Shown piece by piece: positions 54,125 to 63,785 of a stretch of 64,000 nucleotides of DNA. A program made the position numbers and the translations under genes. Source of the DNA: Aquibacillus kalidii (GTDB lineage Bacteria; Bacillota; Bacilli; Bacillales; Amphibacillaceae); the NCBI RefSeq assembly GCF_014280935.1, contig NZ_JACLZI010000056.1, positions 124,001 through 188,000 of the forward strand, given 5' to 3'. A model generated the notes under the pieces. That model did no database searches. It was not told the DNA's origin and saw nothing but the letters and a program-made list of their open reading frames with translations. Positions within the stretch are counted from its first letter, which is position 1, and every line of letters starts with the position of its first letter.

Positions 54125-55828
54125 TTAATTCAACACCTTTACCTTTGCTGTACGGATCCTGTTAAGTGCTGCAGCAATTTCAAATCTACGTGGACGAGCC
54201 AAATCACCGGGATGCTGATCAGCAAATGGTGCAAAGGAGCCAAGCCCCTGTTTATTTATCTGTGTTTCAATTTTGTCTAACAAATCGGACAGAGATATGT
54301 TTTCTTTCAACCAGTTTTTCTTGTCCATATGCCTAATTACCTCTGCAATTAGCCTTGTTTGAGATGGATCTACTAGTTGTTCAACATAAGCTAAATAAAT
54401 CTCTGTTCTCCCCATCAGTATAGTAGTCAAACTCTTCGCTTGAACCTTTTCTTTCTTGCCACGATTTGTCTGTAGACTACCGTCTAAAAATTGACGAGCA
54501 GATACGTGACCAAATGTCTCGTCTTGGTCAGATTCTCTATTTGTTGGATACTTACTGAGAATTTCCTTTGCCTTCTCCGTAGCGTTATATGGTAAATATT
54601 GATCCATCATAATAACTTGATCGGCAACATCGAAATAGTCTCCAGACCCACCCATAACAAGAATCGTCGATACACCTAATTGGTGATTCATTTGGGCTAC
54701 TTTATCAATAAACGGTGTAATCGGTTCTTTTTCGACTAGCTGTTGCATACGCCTATCTCTAATCATAAAGTTCGTGGCGCTTGTATCTTCATCGATTAGT
54801 AGCGTTGTTGCCCCTGCTTCTAATGATTCTACTACGTTTGCAGCTTGTGAGGTACTTCCACTCGCGTTAGTAGTTGAAAAACATTCCGTGTCTTGTTTAT
54901 GTGGTAAGTCATTAATAAAGGAAGTAATATTGACAGCGCTAACCTGTCTTCCATCTTCTGCCCTAACCTTGACTGCATTTGGATCTGTTAGAACATACTC
55001 CCGTCCATCTCCATGTATATGATGATACACCCCACGCTCAATCGCATTCAACAGGGTACTTTTTCCATGGTAACCTCCACCTACAATTAGCGTAATTCCT
55101 TGTTTAATCCCCATTCCTGTCAACGGCTCATCCCGATGAGGTATGTTTACTGTAACTCTGTTCTCTTCGGGACTTTGAAAAGGAATGGCATCGTGCATTG
55201 GTCGATTGCTAATTCCACTTTGTCTAGGCAAAATAGAACCATCAGCAATAAATGCAACCAAATTATTTTCTTTCATATGAGCACGAATCGCTTGGTGTTG
55301 TTCTGCCAATTGAACAGCTTCTATAATTGTTTCATCTGTTATTGTAAATATCGAATTTTCTAAGATTGCTGGAATCGCCTCTATAAACAGCTTCTCCGCT
55401 TCTTTGCCATTAATTCTTCTTCCATTAGCAGGCAGACCGATCGATAAACAAATCGTCACGTGATTTGGATCAACCGAAACAGCAGTACGCTCCAGTATTT
55501 CTTGACCAGGAGCGTCTATTGCAATTAATCCACTTTTCCCAGAACCTTTACTAGTAACAACATTAGTTGCAATTGCCTTGGCAACAGACCTTGCTATTAC
55601 GTCTTCTGTATATAATTTTCTATGAAATTTATCTTTCCACTCCCTGTTCATTTTCCGGTAAGCATTAGGAATTACAATTCTTATTTTGGAAGGGGCTGCA
55701 AACGGATCCCCCTGTACATAATCAATAATTACTTCAAATCGATGAAAAGAATAGCTACCTTGGATAGACTTGTAGGCTTTATAACTTTTACCATCAATTT
55801 GTCGTAAGATGTTTTGTAGTTTATTCAT
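54125..55828 (-). CDS. ABC-class ATPase (PF09818 family), unknown function
   Basis: 567 aa. Family of predicted ABC-class ATPases: N-terminal part (1-235) with FHRKLYTEDVIARSVAKAI, Walker A GGGYHGKSTLLNAI (about 250-263), ATTLLIDEDTSATNFM as Walker B (about 340-355), and the C-terminal ARPRRFEIAAALNRIR. Soluble; no transporter partner nearby. Biological role unknown to me. Its stop lies at the end of the 51-bp tandem repeat. Confidence 0.88.
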   Translation of the reverse strand: MNKLQNILRQIDGKSYKAYKSIQGSYSFHRFEVIIDYVQGDPFAAPSKIRIVIPNAYRKMNREWKDKFHRKLYTEDVIARSVAKAIATNVVTSKGSGKSGLIAIDAPGQEILERTAVSVDPNHVTICLSIGLPANGRRINGKEAEKLFIEAIPAILENSIFTITDETIIEAVQLAEQHQAIRAHMKENNLVAFIADGSILPRQSGISNRPMHDAIPFQSPEENRVTVNIPHRDEPLTGMGIKQGITLIVGGGYHGKSTLLNAIERGVYHHIHGDGREYVLTDPNAVKVRAEDGRQVSAVNITSFINDLPHKQDTECFSTTNASGSTSQAANVVESLEAGATTLLIDEDTSATNFMIRDRRMQQLVEKEPITPFIDKVAQMNHQLGVSTILVMGGSGDYFDVADQVIMMDQYLPYNATEKAKEILSKYPTNRESDQDETFGHVSARQFLDGSLQTNRGKKEKVQAKSLTTILMGRTEIYLAYVEQLVDPSQTRLIAEVIRHMDKKNWLKENISLSDLLDKIETQINKQGLGSFAPFADQHPGDLARPRRFEIAAALNRIRTAKVKVLN

Positions 55829-55932
55829 CCTATCACCCCTCTATAAAACTGCTTCTTATAGAATACCTTCTTATTAAATCTAGTTTCAAGTGATGGACAC
55901 ATTATAATGTATTCTCAAAATTTTCCGAATAT

Positions 55933-55976
55933 AAAAAACGCAATGCTTCGTTGTCAATTCAACGAAACACTGCGTT
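55933..55976 (-). terminator. tRNA-Gly terminator
   Basis: 17-base stem AACGCAATGCTTCGTTG / CAACGAAACACTGCGTT with one or two mismatches, six T on the minus strand, 13 bases past the tRNA end. Confidence 0.8.
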
Positions 55977-55989
55977 GCTCACATATGTA

Positions 55990-56063
55990 TGGAGCGGGTG
56001 AAGGGAATCGAACCCTCGACATCAGCTTGGAAGGCTGAGGTTTTACCACTAAACTACACCCGC
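55990..56063 (-). tRNA. tRNA-Gly (anticodon UCC)
   Basis: Minus-strand cloverleaf: acceptor GCGGGTG / CACCCGC, D arm with AGTGGTA, anticodon loop CTTCCAA, T arm GGGTTCGAATCCC, encoded CCA end. 74 bases including CCA. Stand-alone, with its own terminator. Confidence 0.97.
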
Positions 56064-56537
56064 ATGATTTAATTTTTTTCTTATGTATATTGTCGAATTT
56101 TTGTTAGAATGTCTCTCAATCAACCGATGTTTTATATTATAGCAAGCCTATTTAACCATTGCAAGGGGCAAATGAGATTTTTTGTCGTTTTTTATTTCAC
56201 ATCTCTTATTTTACTTTCTAAAATTAGCAGAATAGTAGTTGGCTAGATGGTACTTTCTTATTTTTATATATTATAACTAAACATTTCCAACAAAATAACT
56301 CCAGAATAAATCCATGAACTATATTCTTATCAGCAATTAATACCGAATCTTATTGGTCTATTACTGTCATAATGGGAATAAAAAGTCATAATAATTAAAC
56401 AAAAAATAGAATATGCAAATGACACATGATATGGGCTGTTCCCATTAAATTTCATAAATCAGAATAAAGCGGATAAATTTTCAATTTTCCCTTCGAATCT
56501 TTTTCTATATTCTAACCTGTCAAAATAAATCATAATG
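56064..56537. other. AT-rich intergenic
   Basis: Nearly 500 bases, very AT-rich. Holds the tRNA-Gly promoter by position. I see no gene, hairpin or repeat. Confidence 0.4.
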
Positions 56538-56572
56538 TAAAAAAAGACAACCCACCTGTTAGGTGAATCGTC
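56538..56572 (-). terminator. dlt operon terminator
   Basis: 11-bp stem GACGATTCACC / GGTGGGTTGTC (three G-T pairs), loop TAACA, then seven T on the minus strand, adjoining the dltD stop. Confidence 0.8.
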
Positions 56573-57739
56573 CTAGTGCAATTCGAGGAACTTCTGCATA
56601 TCCTCACTTAAATAAACCCAGCCTTTCCATCCAATATGAATCGTGTCGCGCATAAAATACGGATCATGTTCATGTTCGGAATAATCGGCGTAAGTAAAGC
56701 CACTATCATGAATTTGCTTCTTTATACGGGTGTAGTAGTCTTGCCGTCCTTTTTTTGGGAATCCTGTGTAGTCATAATATGCTCCATTCACAGGGATAAT
56801 GACAAACAGCGCTTCAGCATCAGCTTGCTTGAGAATATCAAGCATCAGCTGAAAATCATCATACTCAAGCGATTCCGCATAGGAATGTCCTTTGTTCTTC
56901 CCTTCCATTCCCTTAATATAGTCCTTCTTATGCTTATACACTTTGTCATCAATATAGAATTTAGAATGTTGTGTCCGTTTTTCGCCATACGTATTAGCTT
57001 GTGCCCGCAGTTCTTTCCATGTCTTGTCCTTCACTGCATCCGACTGGTGCCGATTAGTTGAGTTATCCTTCAAAAGTGTGAAATACAGATCTTTTTTCTT
57101 GAGTATAGATATATAAGCCTTTGCAGGAACTGATAAATTATTAAACATAACCTTTTTGTCATTCAGATAAGCATCGTAAAGCCGATAAAGTATCGTGTCA
57201 TTCTTGACCGCATCATAAGTCATTAGGCGTTGCATCAATTTTCGTTTCACCTGTTCGTCCACTTCCTTATTGAAAGGAAGCTGGTACGCTTGTAAGGAGG
57301 AATAGTTGGGTGCAAAATGCTGCTCGTCTGTTCCATTCTTTACAAACCATTGTGGCGATACGATGATGACCATCTGCTTGTTCTTCAATTGATCTACATG
57401 CGTTGCAAAGTTCAAATCATGAATAATAGAGGTCATTCCGCCTTTTCCTATTAAATAAGGTGTATAGGCAGCAGCATTCGTTTCGAAATAATTCGATGGG
57501 TGGAATGGATCCCAGCGCGATAATTCCGAAGAACCATAAATTGGAATATACTTCGAATGTTTGAGCATTTCGTTTTGTAAATATGTTCCTTGAAACATAT
57601 TTGACTCCAGGCTGATAGCCGATTCCTCCAAACGATCCGCTGGAACTAACTTAGCCAGCCATGATGAGGGAACGAATACGACCCCGGCAAACAGGACCAA
57701 TGCAAGAATGATTGGTCCAAACAGATATTTCTTCTTCAT
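56573..57739 (-). CDS. dltD: DltD, D-alanyl transfer to lipoteichoic acid
   Basis: 388 aa. N-terminal membrane anchor (about 5-25) and an extracellular SGNH-like domain: catalytic Ser in YGSSELS (about 70) and Asp/His in DTIHIGWKGW near the end. Accepts D-alanine at the outer face and passes it to teichoic acid. The start ATG overlaps the dltC stop by one base. Confidence 0.96.
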   Translation of the reverse strand: MKKKYLFGPIILALVLFAGVVFVPSSWLAKLVPADRLEESAISLESNMFQGTYLQNEMLKHSKYIPIYGSSELSRWDPFHPSNYFETNAAAYTPYLIGKGGMTSIIHDLNFATHVDQLKNKQMVIIVSPQWFVKNGTDEQHFAPNYSSLQAYQLPFNKEVDEQVKRKLMQRLMTYDAVKNDTILYRLYDAYLNDKKVMFNNLSVPAKAYISILKKKDLYFTLLKDNSTNRHQSDAVKDKTWKELRAQANTYGEKRTQHSKFYIDDKVYKHKKDYIKGMEGKNKGHSYAESLEYDDFQLMLDILKQADAEALFVIIPVNGAYYDYTGFPKKGRQDYYTRIKKQIHDSGFTYADYSEHEHDPYFMRDTIHIGWKGWVYLSEDMQKFLELH

Positions 57740-57975
57740 TATTTCAACTCATTCAGACGATCAACGATAGCATTTGGTGTATTCCATGTATCTCGATCGA
57801 ACTCCGTAATCGGTACATTAATATCAAGTTGCTCCTCAAACTGAACAAGTAATTCTACTGTCGCAAACGAATCAATCAGTCCAGCGTCGAATATATCCAA
57901 TTCATGCTCTTCTTTTACAACATCATCTTCACAAACTTCTGCAATAATTTGTAGTACTTTCTCTTTGAAATCCAT
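57739..57975 (-). CDS. dltC: D-alanine carrier protein DltC
   Basis: 78 aa acyl-carrier-type protein. Ser36 in GLIDSFAT carries phosphopantetheine and receives D-alanine from DltA. Acidic helical fold of normal length. Starts 15 bases after dltB. Confidence 0.97.
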   Translation of the reverse strand: MDFKEKVLQIIAEVCEDDVVKEEHELDIFDAGLIDSFATVELLVQFEEQLDINVPITEFDRDTWNTPNAIVDRLNELK

Positions 57976-57990
57976 ATTTATATTCCCCTT

Positions 57991-59148
57991 CTATTGAAAT
58001 AGTCTGCCGGAAAATAGATAAAAACCGAAACAGACGACATGAAAAGTGATCACGATAGACACAATTGTCATCGTTCTTCCTGTTGGCCAACGTTTATGTT
58101 TTTTATTCCAGCTCTCGAAAAAATTAAATCCGGCCATCATCAAGGCATGATATGCTCCATAAATAATGTACTGAATCGCTAATCCATGCCATACTCCCAT
58201 TAGTAGGAACAGCAGGATATAACCTAGATTTGAAACCATCATTTTGTTCTGTACCCATTTTTTCTTCTTCATCAGAAAAACGAAGCGCATGAACACATAA
58301 TCACGGAACCAGAACGACAGTGACATGTGCCATCGGTTCCAGAAATCCTTGATGTTACGGCTGATGAATGGCTTATTAAAGTTTTCCGGTGATCGGATTC
58401 CCATCATATAACTGACTCCGACTGCAAACGCCGTATAGCCGGCAAAGTCGAAGAATAGATATAAGCTATAGCTGTACATGTAAAACAGATGATAGGTGAA
58501 CTTGCCATCCGCTATATGATCAAGATTCATAATGAAGTACGAATTGATGGTATAGCCAATAATAAATTTATACAAAAAACCAAGAAATATTTTGTTGATC
58601 CCTTTATAAAGCAGTTCCTTATACTCCTCCGGTGTCCAATGCTTTTCTTCATCCCTCTGGAATCGGCGGAAGCGATCAATCGGACCCGATGAAATTGTCG
58701 GGTAAAACAGCATAAAATTTACAAGCTGATAAATCGAGATCTGCTCCTTAATCAAACCATCTCTTGTTTCAATAATGATTTGAACAGCTCGGAATGTCAG
58801 ATAGGAAATTCCCAGAAAGCTTGCCCAGTTATCCACTGCCAAAGTCGGTAAAACCTTCGATAAAATCAAAGGTAGAATCGACAGAAAACTTATTACATAG
58901 AATACGAGACTGCTATTCTTCGTCTGCCGATAAGTAATATAGCCTTTGACCAGTAGAACCTGGAGGATGGTAAAGGCTACTAACGAGAAGAAGCCTGCGT
59001 TCCCTTCTGAAAATATAATAGCCAGTATAGCAATGGAGACGAACACATTGTAATACCGCAGGCGCTTGCCCAATATCCCAAGAATCATCGTCGGCAGCAA
59101 CAAGATACCAAGAATTATAAAGAAAAGGAAAGAGCTATACGGGGTCAT
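57991..59148 (-). CDS. dltB: DltB, MBOAT D-alanyl transporter/transferase
   Basis: 385 aa, about eleven membrane segments. MBOAT signature RWHMSLSFWFRDYVFMRF (about 270-287) and the catalytic His in LMGVWHGLAIQYIIYG (about 318-333). Takes D-alanine from DltC to the cell surface; partner of DltX and DltD. Overlaps dltA by four bases. Confidence 0.96.
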   Translation of the reverse strand: MTPYSSFLFFIILGILLLPTMILGILGKRLRYYNVFVSIAILAIIFSEGNAGFFSLVAFTILQVLLVKGYITYRQTKNSSLVFYVISFLSILPLILSKVLPTLAVDNWASFLGISYLTFRAVQIIIETRDGLIKEQISIYQLVNFMLFYPTISSGPIDRFRRFQRDEEKHWTPEEYKELLYKGINKIFLGFLYKFIIGYTINSYFIMNLDHIADGKFTYHLFYMYSYSLYLFFDFAGYTAFAVGVSYMMGIRSPENFNKPFISRNIKDFWNRWHMSLSFWFRDYVFMRFVFLMKKKKWVQNKMMVSNLGYILLFLLMGVWHGLAIQYIIYGAYHALMMAGFNFFESWNKKHKRWPTGRTMTIVSIVITFHVVCFGFYLFSGRLFQ

Positions 59149-60647
59149 GCGAATACCTCTTCCTTCATTTTCTTACGGTCTGCTTTCCCATTCATCGTCA
59201 TTGGAATAGCAGTGTAATACGTGAACTTACGGGGGATCATATATGCTGGCAAGCGCAAAGCAAGATCCTTTCGAATAGCAGCCGTCAGCTTATATTCCTT
59301 ATCAAAGTCATGATCCGCTGGTACAACTGCCGCAATCAAATATTCAATCTCCTCGTTTCGTGTATGAGGGATAATAATGGCAGACTTAATATATTCAGAC
59401 TGATTAAGATGGAACTCAATCTCTTCCAGCTCCATCCGGTAACCATGTAGCTTGATTTGATAATCCAATCTGCCTTGGCAGTACACCAACCCGTCTTGAA
59501 TATAGCCAGCATCTCCGGTACGATAGGCGTTCATTCCGTTTATAATGCCGAATGCACTTTCTGTCAGCAGTGGCTCACACAGATAGCCTTTTGACACACT
59601 TGGCCCTACAAGGATAAGCTCCCCTTTTTCACCTTCAGGCAACGGATTATCCAATTCGTCCACTACGAGAATACGCATATCGGATTTTGGATAGCCAACA
59701 GGCAGTACCTTCTCGTGAGCAAGCAATTCGTCCGTAACTTCTATTGACGTCACCGCAACTGTTGCTTCTGTAGGCCCATAGGTATTAAAAATCCTTGCTC
59801 TTGGGAAACGTTCTTTCAGCTCTCTGGCCACTGCTAGCGGTAGTACTTCACCACAAAAAAGGAATAATTCAAGCTCAGGAAGCATCTTTTGATTAAAGTC
59901 CGGATTTGGAAAACACATTTGCACGAAGGATGGCGTCGATGTCCATATTTGCAGTGCAGACCGGCTCAAATTATCAAACAAAAGCTTCGGCTTATTGCTC
60001 ACTTCCTTTTCCAATGCATGAATGGAACCCCCACTCTGCAGCGCTGGATAAAAGTCCATCACAGACAAATCGAATGAAAAAGGCGCCTGATTCAAGAACA
60101 CCTTTCCTTGATCTAACGGAAAATCCCTTGTCATCCAATCGGTAAAGGATTCGAGATTTGCTGCGGTTATTTGAACGCCTTTGGGATTTCCAGTACTGCC
60201 GGATGTATAAATAATATAAAAGACTTCATCAGGCTTGACCCAGTATTCATCACCAATCAGCTCTTCTTGTTCCAACTGCAGTGCCGGTATGTGTAAAACA
60301 GTGACATTATCAACATCCAGTATGCTATCTGTTGTATTAATTACCAATCCTGCACCGGATTTTTCAATGATAAGACGAACCCGTTCCAGTGGTATAGATG
60401 TATCTACCGGTATATAAGGGTGGCCAGCCTGTACACAGGCAAGGAACGATACCGGCATATCGATTCCCATATGACCATACACAACAACTGGCGTCTGCCG
60501 CCCGAGCTGCGTGGCATGTATGAAGCTTGCCAGCCTGCTCGACCTGTCCCAAAGCAATCCATAGTTCAGCACCTGGTCCTCTGTACGAAATGCTGTCTGT
60601 TCCGGGTTTCTTGCTGCATGCTGTGCAATATGTGTTAAAAGTTTCAT
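59145..60647 (-). CDS. dltA: D-alanine--DltC ligase DltA
   Basis: 500 aa adenylation enzyme. YIIYTSGSTGNPKG (A3), PFSFDLSVMDFYP, FNTYGPTEATVAVT (A5), YRTGDAG (A7) and the catalytic Lys488 in MNGKADRKK (A10) are all present. Activates D-alanine with ATP and loads DltC. GGAG lies 11 bases before the ATG. Parts are strikingly GC-rich for this window (37 of 60 bases at 60481-60540). Confidence 0.97.
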   Translation of the reverse strand: MKLLTHIAQHAARNPEQTAFRTEDQVLNYGLLWDRSSRLASFIHATQLGRQTPVVVYGHMGIDMPVSFLACVQAGHPYIPVDTSIPLERVRLIIEKSGAGLVINTTDSILDVDNVTVLHIPALQLEQEELIGDEYWVKPDEVFYIIYTSGSTGNPKGVQITAANLESFTDWMTRDFPLDQGKVFLNQAPFSFDLSVMDFYPALQSGGSIHALEKEVSNKPKLLFDNLSRSALQIWTSTPSFVQMCFPNPDFNQKMLPELELFLFCGEVLPLAVARELKERFPRARIFNTYGPTEATVAVTSIEVTDELLAHEKVLPVGYPKSDMRILVVDELDNPLPEGEKGELILVGPSVSKGYLCEPLLTESAFGIINGMNAYRTGDAGYIQDGLVYCQGRLDYQIKLHGYRMELEEIEFHLNQSEYIKSAIIIPHTRNEEIEYLIAAVVPADHDFDKEYKLTAAIRKDLALRLPAYMIPRKFTYYTAIPMTMNGKADRKKMKEEVFA

Positions 60648-60664
60648 TTTTTCATCTTCTCCAT

Positions 60665-60811
60665 TTAGAAATCATTATAAATATAATTGCCTGTATTGGC
60701 TGTGTGAAATCCGTACATCAAGAACAAAGTGACAAGAATTGCCAGATAAAAACAAGTATGCAAAGCAAAACGGACACCTGTTTGCGTATACAGCTGCTTA
60801 AGCTTATTCAT
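60665..60811 (-). CDS. dltX: DltX, small membrane partner of the Dlt complex
   Basis: 48 aa. Begins MNKLKQLYTQTGVRFALHT, has one membrane helix (about 17-36), and ends YIYNDF, the C-terminal motif (FxYNxF type) by which DltX engages DltB and DltD and mimics an intermediate site of D-alanine transfer. Starts 14 bases after the response regulator stop and ends 17 bases before dltA; often missed because of its size. Confidence 0.92.
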   Translation of the reverse strand: MNKLKQLYTQTGVRFALHTCFYLAILVTLFLMYGFHTANTGNYIYNDF

Positions 60812-60825
60812 TTTCCATCTTCCTT

Positions 60826-61497
60826 TTATTCAAATTTATAACCCGTTCCAATAACAGTCCGGATATGATGTGATTCGTAGTTTAATTTAGCTCTTAGCTT
60901 CTTAATATGGGTATCAACAACCCGACTATCACCATCAAAGTCCAACCCCCATACATGATTCAAAATTGTTTCGCGTGAAAGTACATTATTTTTATGCTGA
61001 AGTAGGAACACCAATAATTCAAATTCTTTTGGTGACAATTCGACTTGCTGGCCCTCAAGCTGAAGCTGATGGGACTTCGTATTAACAATTGCTTCACCAA
61101 AACTGATCATATGACCAGTCGGAAGGTAATGTTCTGTTGCCCGTTTCATTAAGGAATTTGCATGGGCCACTAGTACTTTTGGACTGAACGGCTTGGTAAC
61201 ATAATCATCGGCTCCGAGTTCAAATCCATGAATTTTATCATTGTCACTAGATTTCGCTGTCAGTAGGATAATTGGTACACCAGATCTCATTCGAACCTCC
61301 TTGGTGACAGCAAATCCATCCATTTGCGGCATCATGATATCGAGAATGACTAAATCCGGATAAATAGCATTAAACCAGTCAACTGCACTGCTCCCATTAT
61401 CCGTTTCGTACACCTCCCAGCCGTCCTTTTTGAAATAGTCGGCTACAATTTCTCGGATTCTCACTTCATCCTCGACAAGCAATACTTTCTTCCCCAT
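60826..61497 (-). CDS. OmpR-family response regulator of the dlt locus
   Basis: 223 aa from the ATG at 61497 (AAGGA about nine bases upstream; a TTG at 61515 would precede the ribosome site). Receiver domain with phospho-acceptor Asp53 (LVILDIMMPQMDG), Thr and Lys in LLTAKSSD and TKPFSP, then an OmpR/PhoB winged helix (about 130-223; SPKEFELLVFLLQHKNNVLSRE). Expected to control the downstream dlt genes, like streptococcal DltR. Eighty bases after the kinase gene. Confidence 0.92.
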   Translation of the reverse strand: MGKKVLLVEDEVRIREIVADYFKKDGWEVYETDNGSSAVDWFNAIYPDLVILDIMMPQMDGFAVTKEVRMRSGVPIILLTAKSSDNDKIHGFELGADDYVTKPFSPKVLVAHANSLMKRATEHYLPTGHMISFGEAIVNTKSHQLQLEGQQVELSPKEFELLVFLLQHKNNVLSRETILNHVWGLDFDGDSRVVDTHIKKLRAKLNYESHHIRTVIGTGYKFE

Positions 61498-61577
61498 CGT
61501 GAATCTTCCTTCCAATCAATAAATATATATTAACAAGGTTATATGTCTTTCATGTGTCCTTATAAGCAATTTATCCA

Positions 61578-63320
61578 TTACCTAAAACGAACATAGAAAC
61601 GCACACCGTCAGGGATGTTCTCCGCTCCGTAACGGAATGCATGCAAATCTAGAATTTGCTGGACAATTGCCAACCCTAATCCTGTACCTCCCGTCATCCG
61701 GCTTCGAGAAGATTCGGTCCGATAGAAACGTTTCCAGATCTTATCTAGCTGATCTTCTGGTATTTGCTTGCCTTTGTTTTCAATTATGAACACACTGTCG
61801 CCATTTTCTTGATCCAATTCGATTCGAATCGCAATGACAGAATCGGGCTCACTATGCCGGACCGCATTAATAAGGAGATTTTGCATTACTCGTTCCATCC
61901 ACTCATAATCTGCTAAAATAGGCTGTTCATTTTTCGGCATGATTTCAATTATGACATTTTTCTCTTTTGCTATACAGAATAGCTTGTCTGCTAAATCCTC
62001 AATCATTTCACCGAGCAGAAAAGATGTTTTTCTTAATTTGATAACACCGTTCTCCAACTTAGCCAAATCTAGCATATCTTTGATCAGCACTTCCATCTTG
62101 TCTGACTCCTCGATGATCACTTCTACATAGTGATCTTGCTTATCTGGACTGACACCATCTCGCAGCCCCTCAGCAAAGCTTTTAACAATGCTGAGCGGTG
62201 TCTTCAATTCATGTGATGCATGCTCAAAAAACTCGCGCTGTTCCTTTTCCATTAGCTCGCGCTTTTCCATATCCCGCTTAAGCTTTCCATTAGCTTGCTT
62301 CAAGTCATTTAATGCAGCATCCAGATTTCGGGCCATAACAAGCATATTATTTGAGAGGCTCCCCAGCTCATCCTTTTGCTTAATTGGCTTCGCCGATGAG
62401 AAGTCAAGATGCACCATTTTTTTTGCCATTTCATTTAGCTTAATCAGAGGTCTGCTAACAAAACGGGAGTAGAATAACGACAGTAAAAGGATTAGAATAA
62501 AGCCCGCGACACCAATATATACATAAAATATTCGGAGTGCTTCATTGGTGTCTTTGATTTCCTGAAGAGATGTGACAGAGAACATTAATTGCATTTCTCC
62601 GTCTTTCTTAAATGGCTCAATTAGTACTAAATTTTGTTTTCCACTCCATGACTCCACCCAGTCCAGCTGCAGACTTTCCCCTTTGGAAAGCTGCTTTATC
62701 TGCTCCTCCTCAAGGGGGAACCATTCTAGCAGCCCATCATAGAGAAGTCCTAGTCCTCTATTCATCATTCCAGCCTTAGGCAGCGAAATACTTTTAACTC
62801 TCCCTTTAATTTTCACTTCATTCTCAACTAACTCTTCACCAACACTAGACGCATCCTTTGTAACAACAGATGGATAAATGACCGAAGGAACCCTAGCATC
62901 TAATTCTCCTTGCACAATCAATGTATCTCCCTTTATGATGTTCAATGCTCGCACCTGTTTTCCATAATCTGTTATGAATATGGAAAGTGATACTTCCACA
63001 ACTTTTCCATCTCCTGTATCCAGCATGATGTTAAAGGGATCCTGTACCAATTGAAAACCATCTGCGTCTACAATCGTCAACGGACTTTTAGTCTCCCTCA
63101 TATAAGAGAGTGTCTGTTTTATCAATTCCGCTTCGCTCCAGGAATGTTTCTCATAATCTTCTGCTAATTGACGTATGTGCTCTGCTGCTTCTTTAGTTTT
63201 ATGGTACTGATAAAAACGATCAAAGAATAATAGCTGAAATATCATAATCATGGCATAAAACACTAAAAAGAATAAAGCTGTAACAGCAAACAATTTAACG
63301 GTGATACCACGTTTTCTCAT
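61578..63320 (-). CDS. membrane histidine kinase of the dlt locus
   Basis: 580 aa from the ATG at 63320 (AAGGAG six bases upstream). Membrane helices at about 8-32 and 264-286 enclose a roughly 230-residue extracellular sensor. Then HAMP (about 287-340), a short coil, the dimerisation domain with His370 (FFEHASHELKTP), and an ATPase domain (NLLINAVRH, TGGTGLGLAIVQQI). The extracellular region contains a beta-rich part (KIKGRVKSISLP, LQLDWVESWSGKQNLVLIEP); I do not recognise its ligand. First gene of a likely kinase-regulator-dltXABCD operon, analogous to streptococcal DltS. Confidence 0.92.
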   Translation of the reverse strand: MRKRGITVKLFAVTALFFLVFYAMIMIFQLLFFDRFYQYHKTKEAAEHIRQLAEDYEKHSWSEAELIKQTLSYMRETKSPLTIVDADGFQLVQDPFNIMLDTGDGKVVEVSLSIFITDYGKQVRALNIIKGDTLIVQGELDARVPSVIYPSVVTKDASSVGEELVENEVKIKGRVKSISLPKAGMMNRGLGLLYDGLLEWFPLEEEQIKQLSKGESLQLDWVESWSGKQNLVLIEPFKKDGEMQLMFSVTSLQEIKDTNEALRIFYVYIGVAGFILILLLSLFYSRFVSRPLIKLNEMAKKMVHLDFSSAKPIKQKDELGSLSNNMLVMARNLDAALNDLKQANGKLKRDMEKRELMEKEQREFFEHASHELKTPLSIVKSFAEGLRDGVSPDKQDHYVEVIIEESDKMEVLIKDMLDLAKLENGVIKLRKTSFLLGEMIEDLADKLFCIAKEKNVIIEIMPKNEQPILADYEWMERVMQNLLINAVRHSEPDSVIAIRIELDQENGDSVFIIENKGKQIPEDQLDKIWKRFYRTESSRSRMTGGTGLGLAIVQQILDLHAFRYGAENIPDGVRFYVRFR

Positions 63321-63457
63321 TTCATACTCCTTCATTTAATACTGCAGTGTATTAATCTTAATCTATGAGTATGTTCTTTGTGTGTCCACATACAACCTCC
63401 CTATAGTACACCTTTTTTTCAAGTTACGGAACCTATTTTTGTACCTTGGCATATCAC
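63321..63457. other. upstream region of the kinase gene
   Basis: Carries the operon promoter by position; no clear operator or riboswitch seen. Confidence 0.35.
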
Positions 63458-63647
63458 AGCAAAAGAGGGTTTCACTACAAGGTAATCAGTATATGAATTA
63501 CACAAAAGACAATGTGCCCATATTTTAGTAATAAATCCCCATAATTTTGCAAAGCAAAAGAGGGTTTCACTACAAGGTAATCAGTATATGAATTACACAA
63601 AAGACAATGTGCCCATATTTTAGTAATAAATCCCCATAATTTTGCAA
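63458..63647. repeat. perfect 95-bp tandem duplication
   Basis: Bases 63458-63552 and 63553-63647 are identical at all 95 positions, beginning AGCAAAAGAGGGTTTCACTA; a third start (AGCAAAA) follows and runs into a terminator hairpin. No gene in the unit. Confidence 0.97.
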
Positions 63648-63651
63648 AGCA

Positions 63652-63681
63652 AAAAAGGCTACCGACTGGCAGCCTTTTTTC
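63652..63681. terminator. terminator-like hairpin
   Basis: AAAAAGGCT(ACCGACTGGC)AGCCTTTTTT; strong in both directions. It would end transcription of the decayed gene to its right on the minus strand. Confidence 0.7.
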
Positions 63682-63785
63682 GTTACGATACGACTTACTC
63701 TAACGACAATGACAATGAGGTAGGAAACATATATCAAATAGAATGGTGTTGGGGACGCATGAAGAACGGCACTTGCAGATAATAT

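Noticed and set aside
55990-56063. tRNA-Gly as an integration site for the dlt block
   Set aside because: The 3' end of the tRNA points away from dlt and no duplicated tRNA fragment or integrase was seen.
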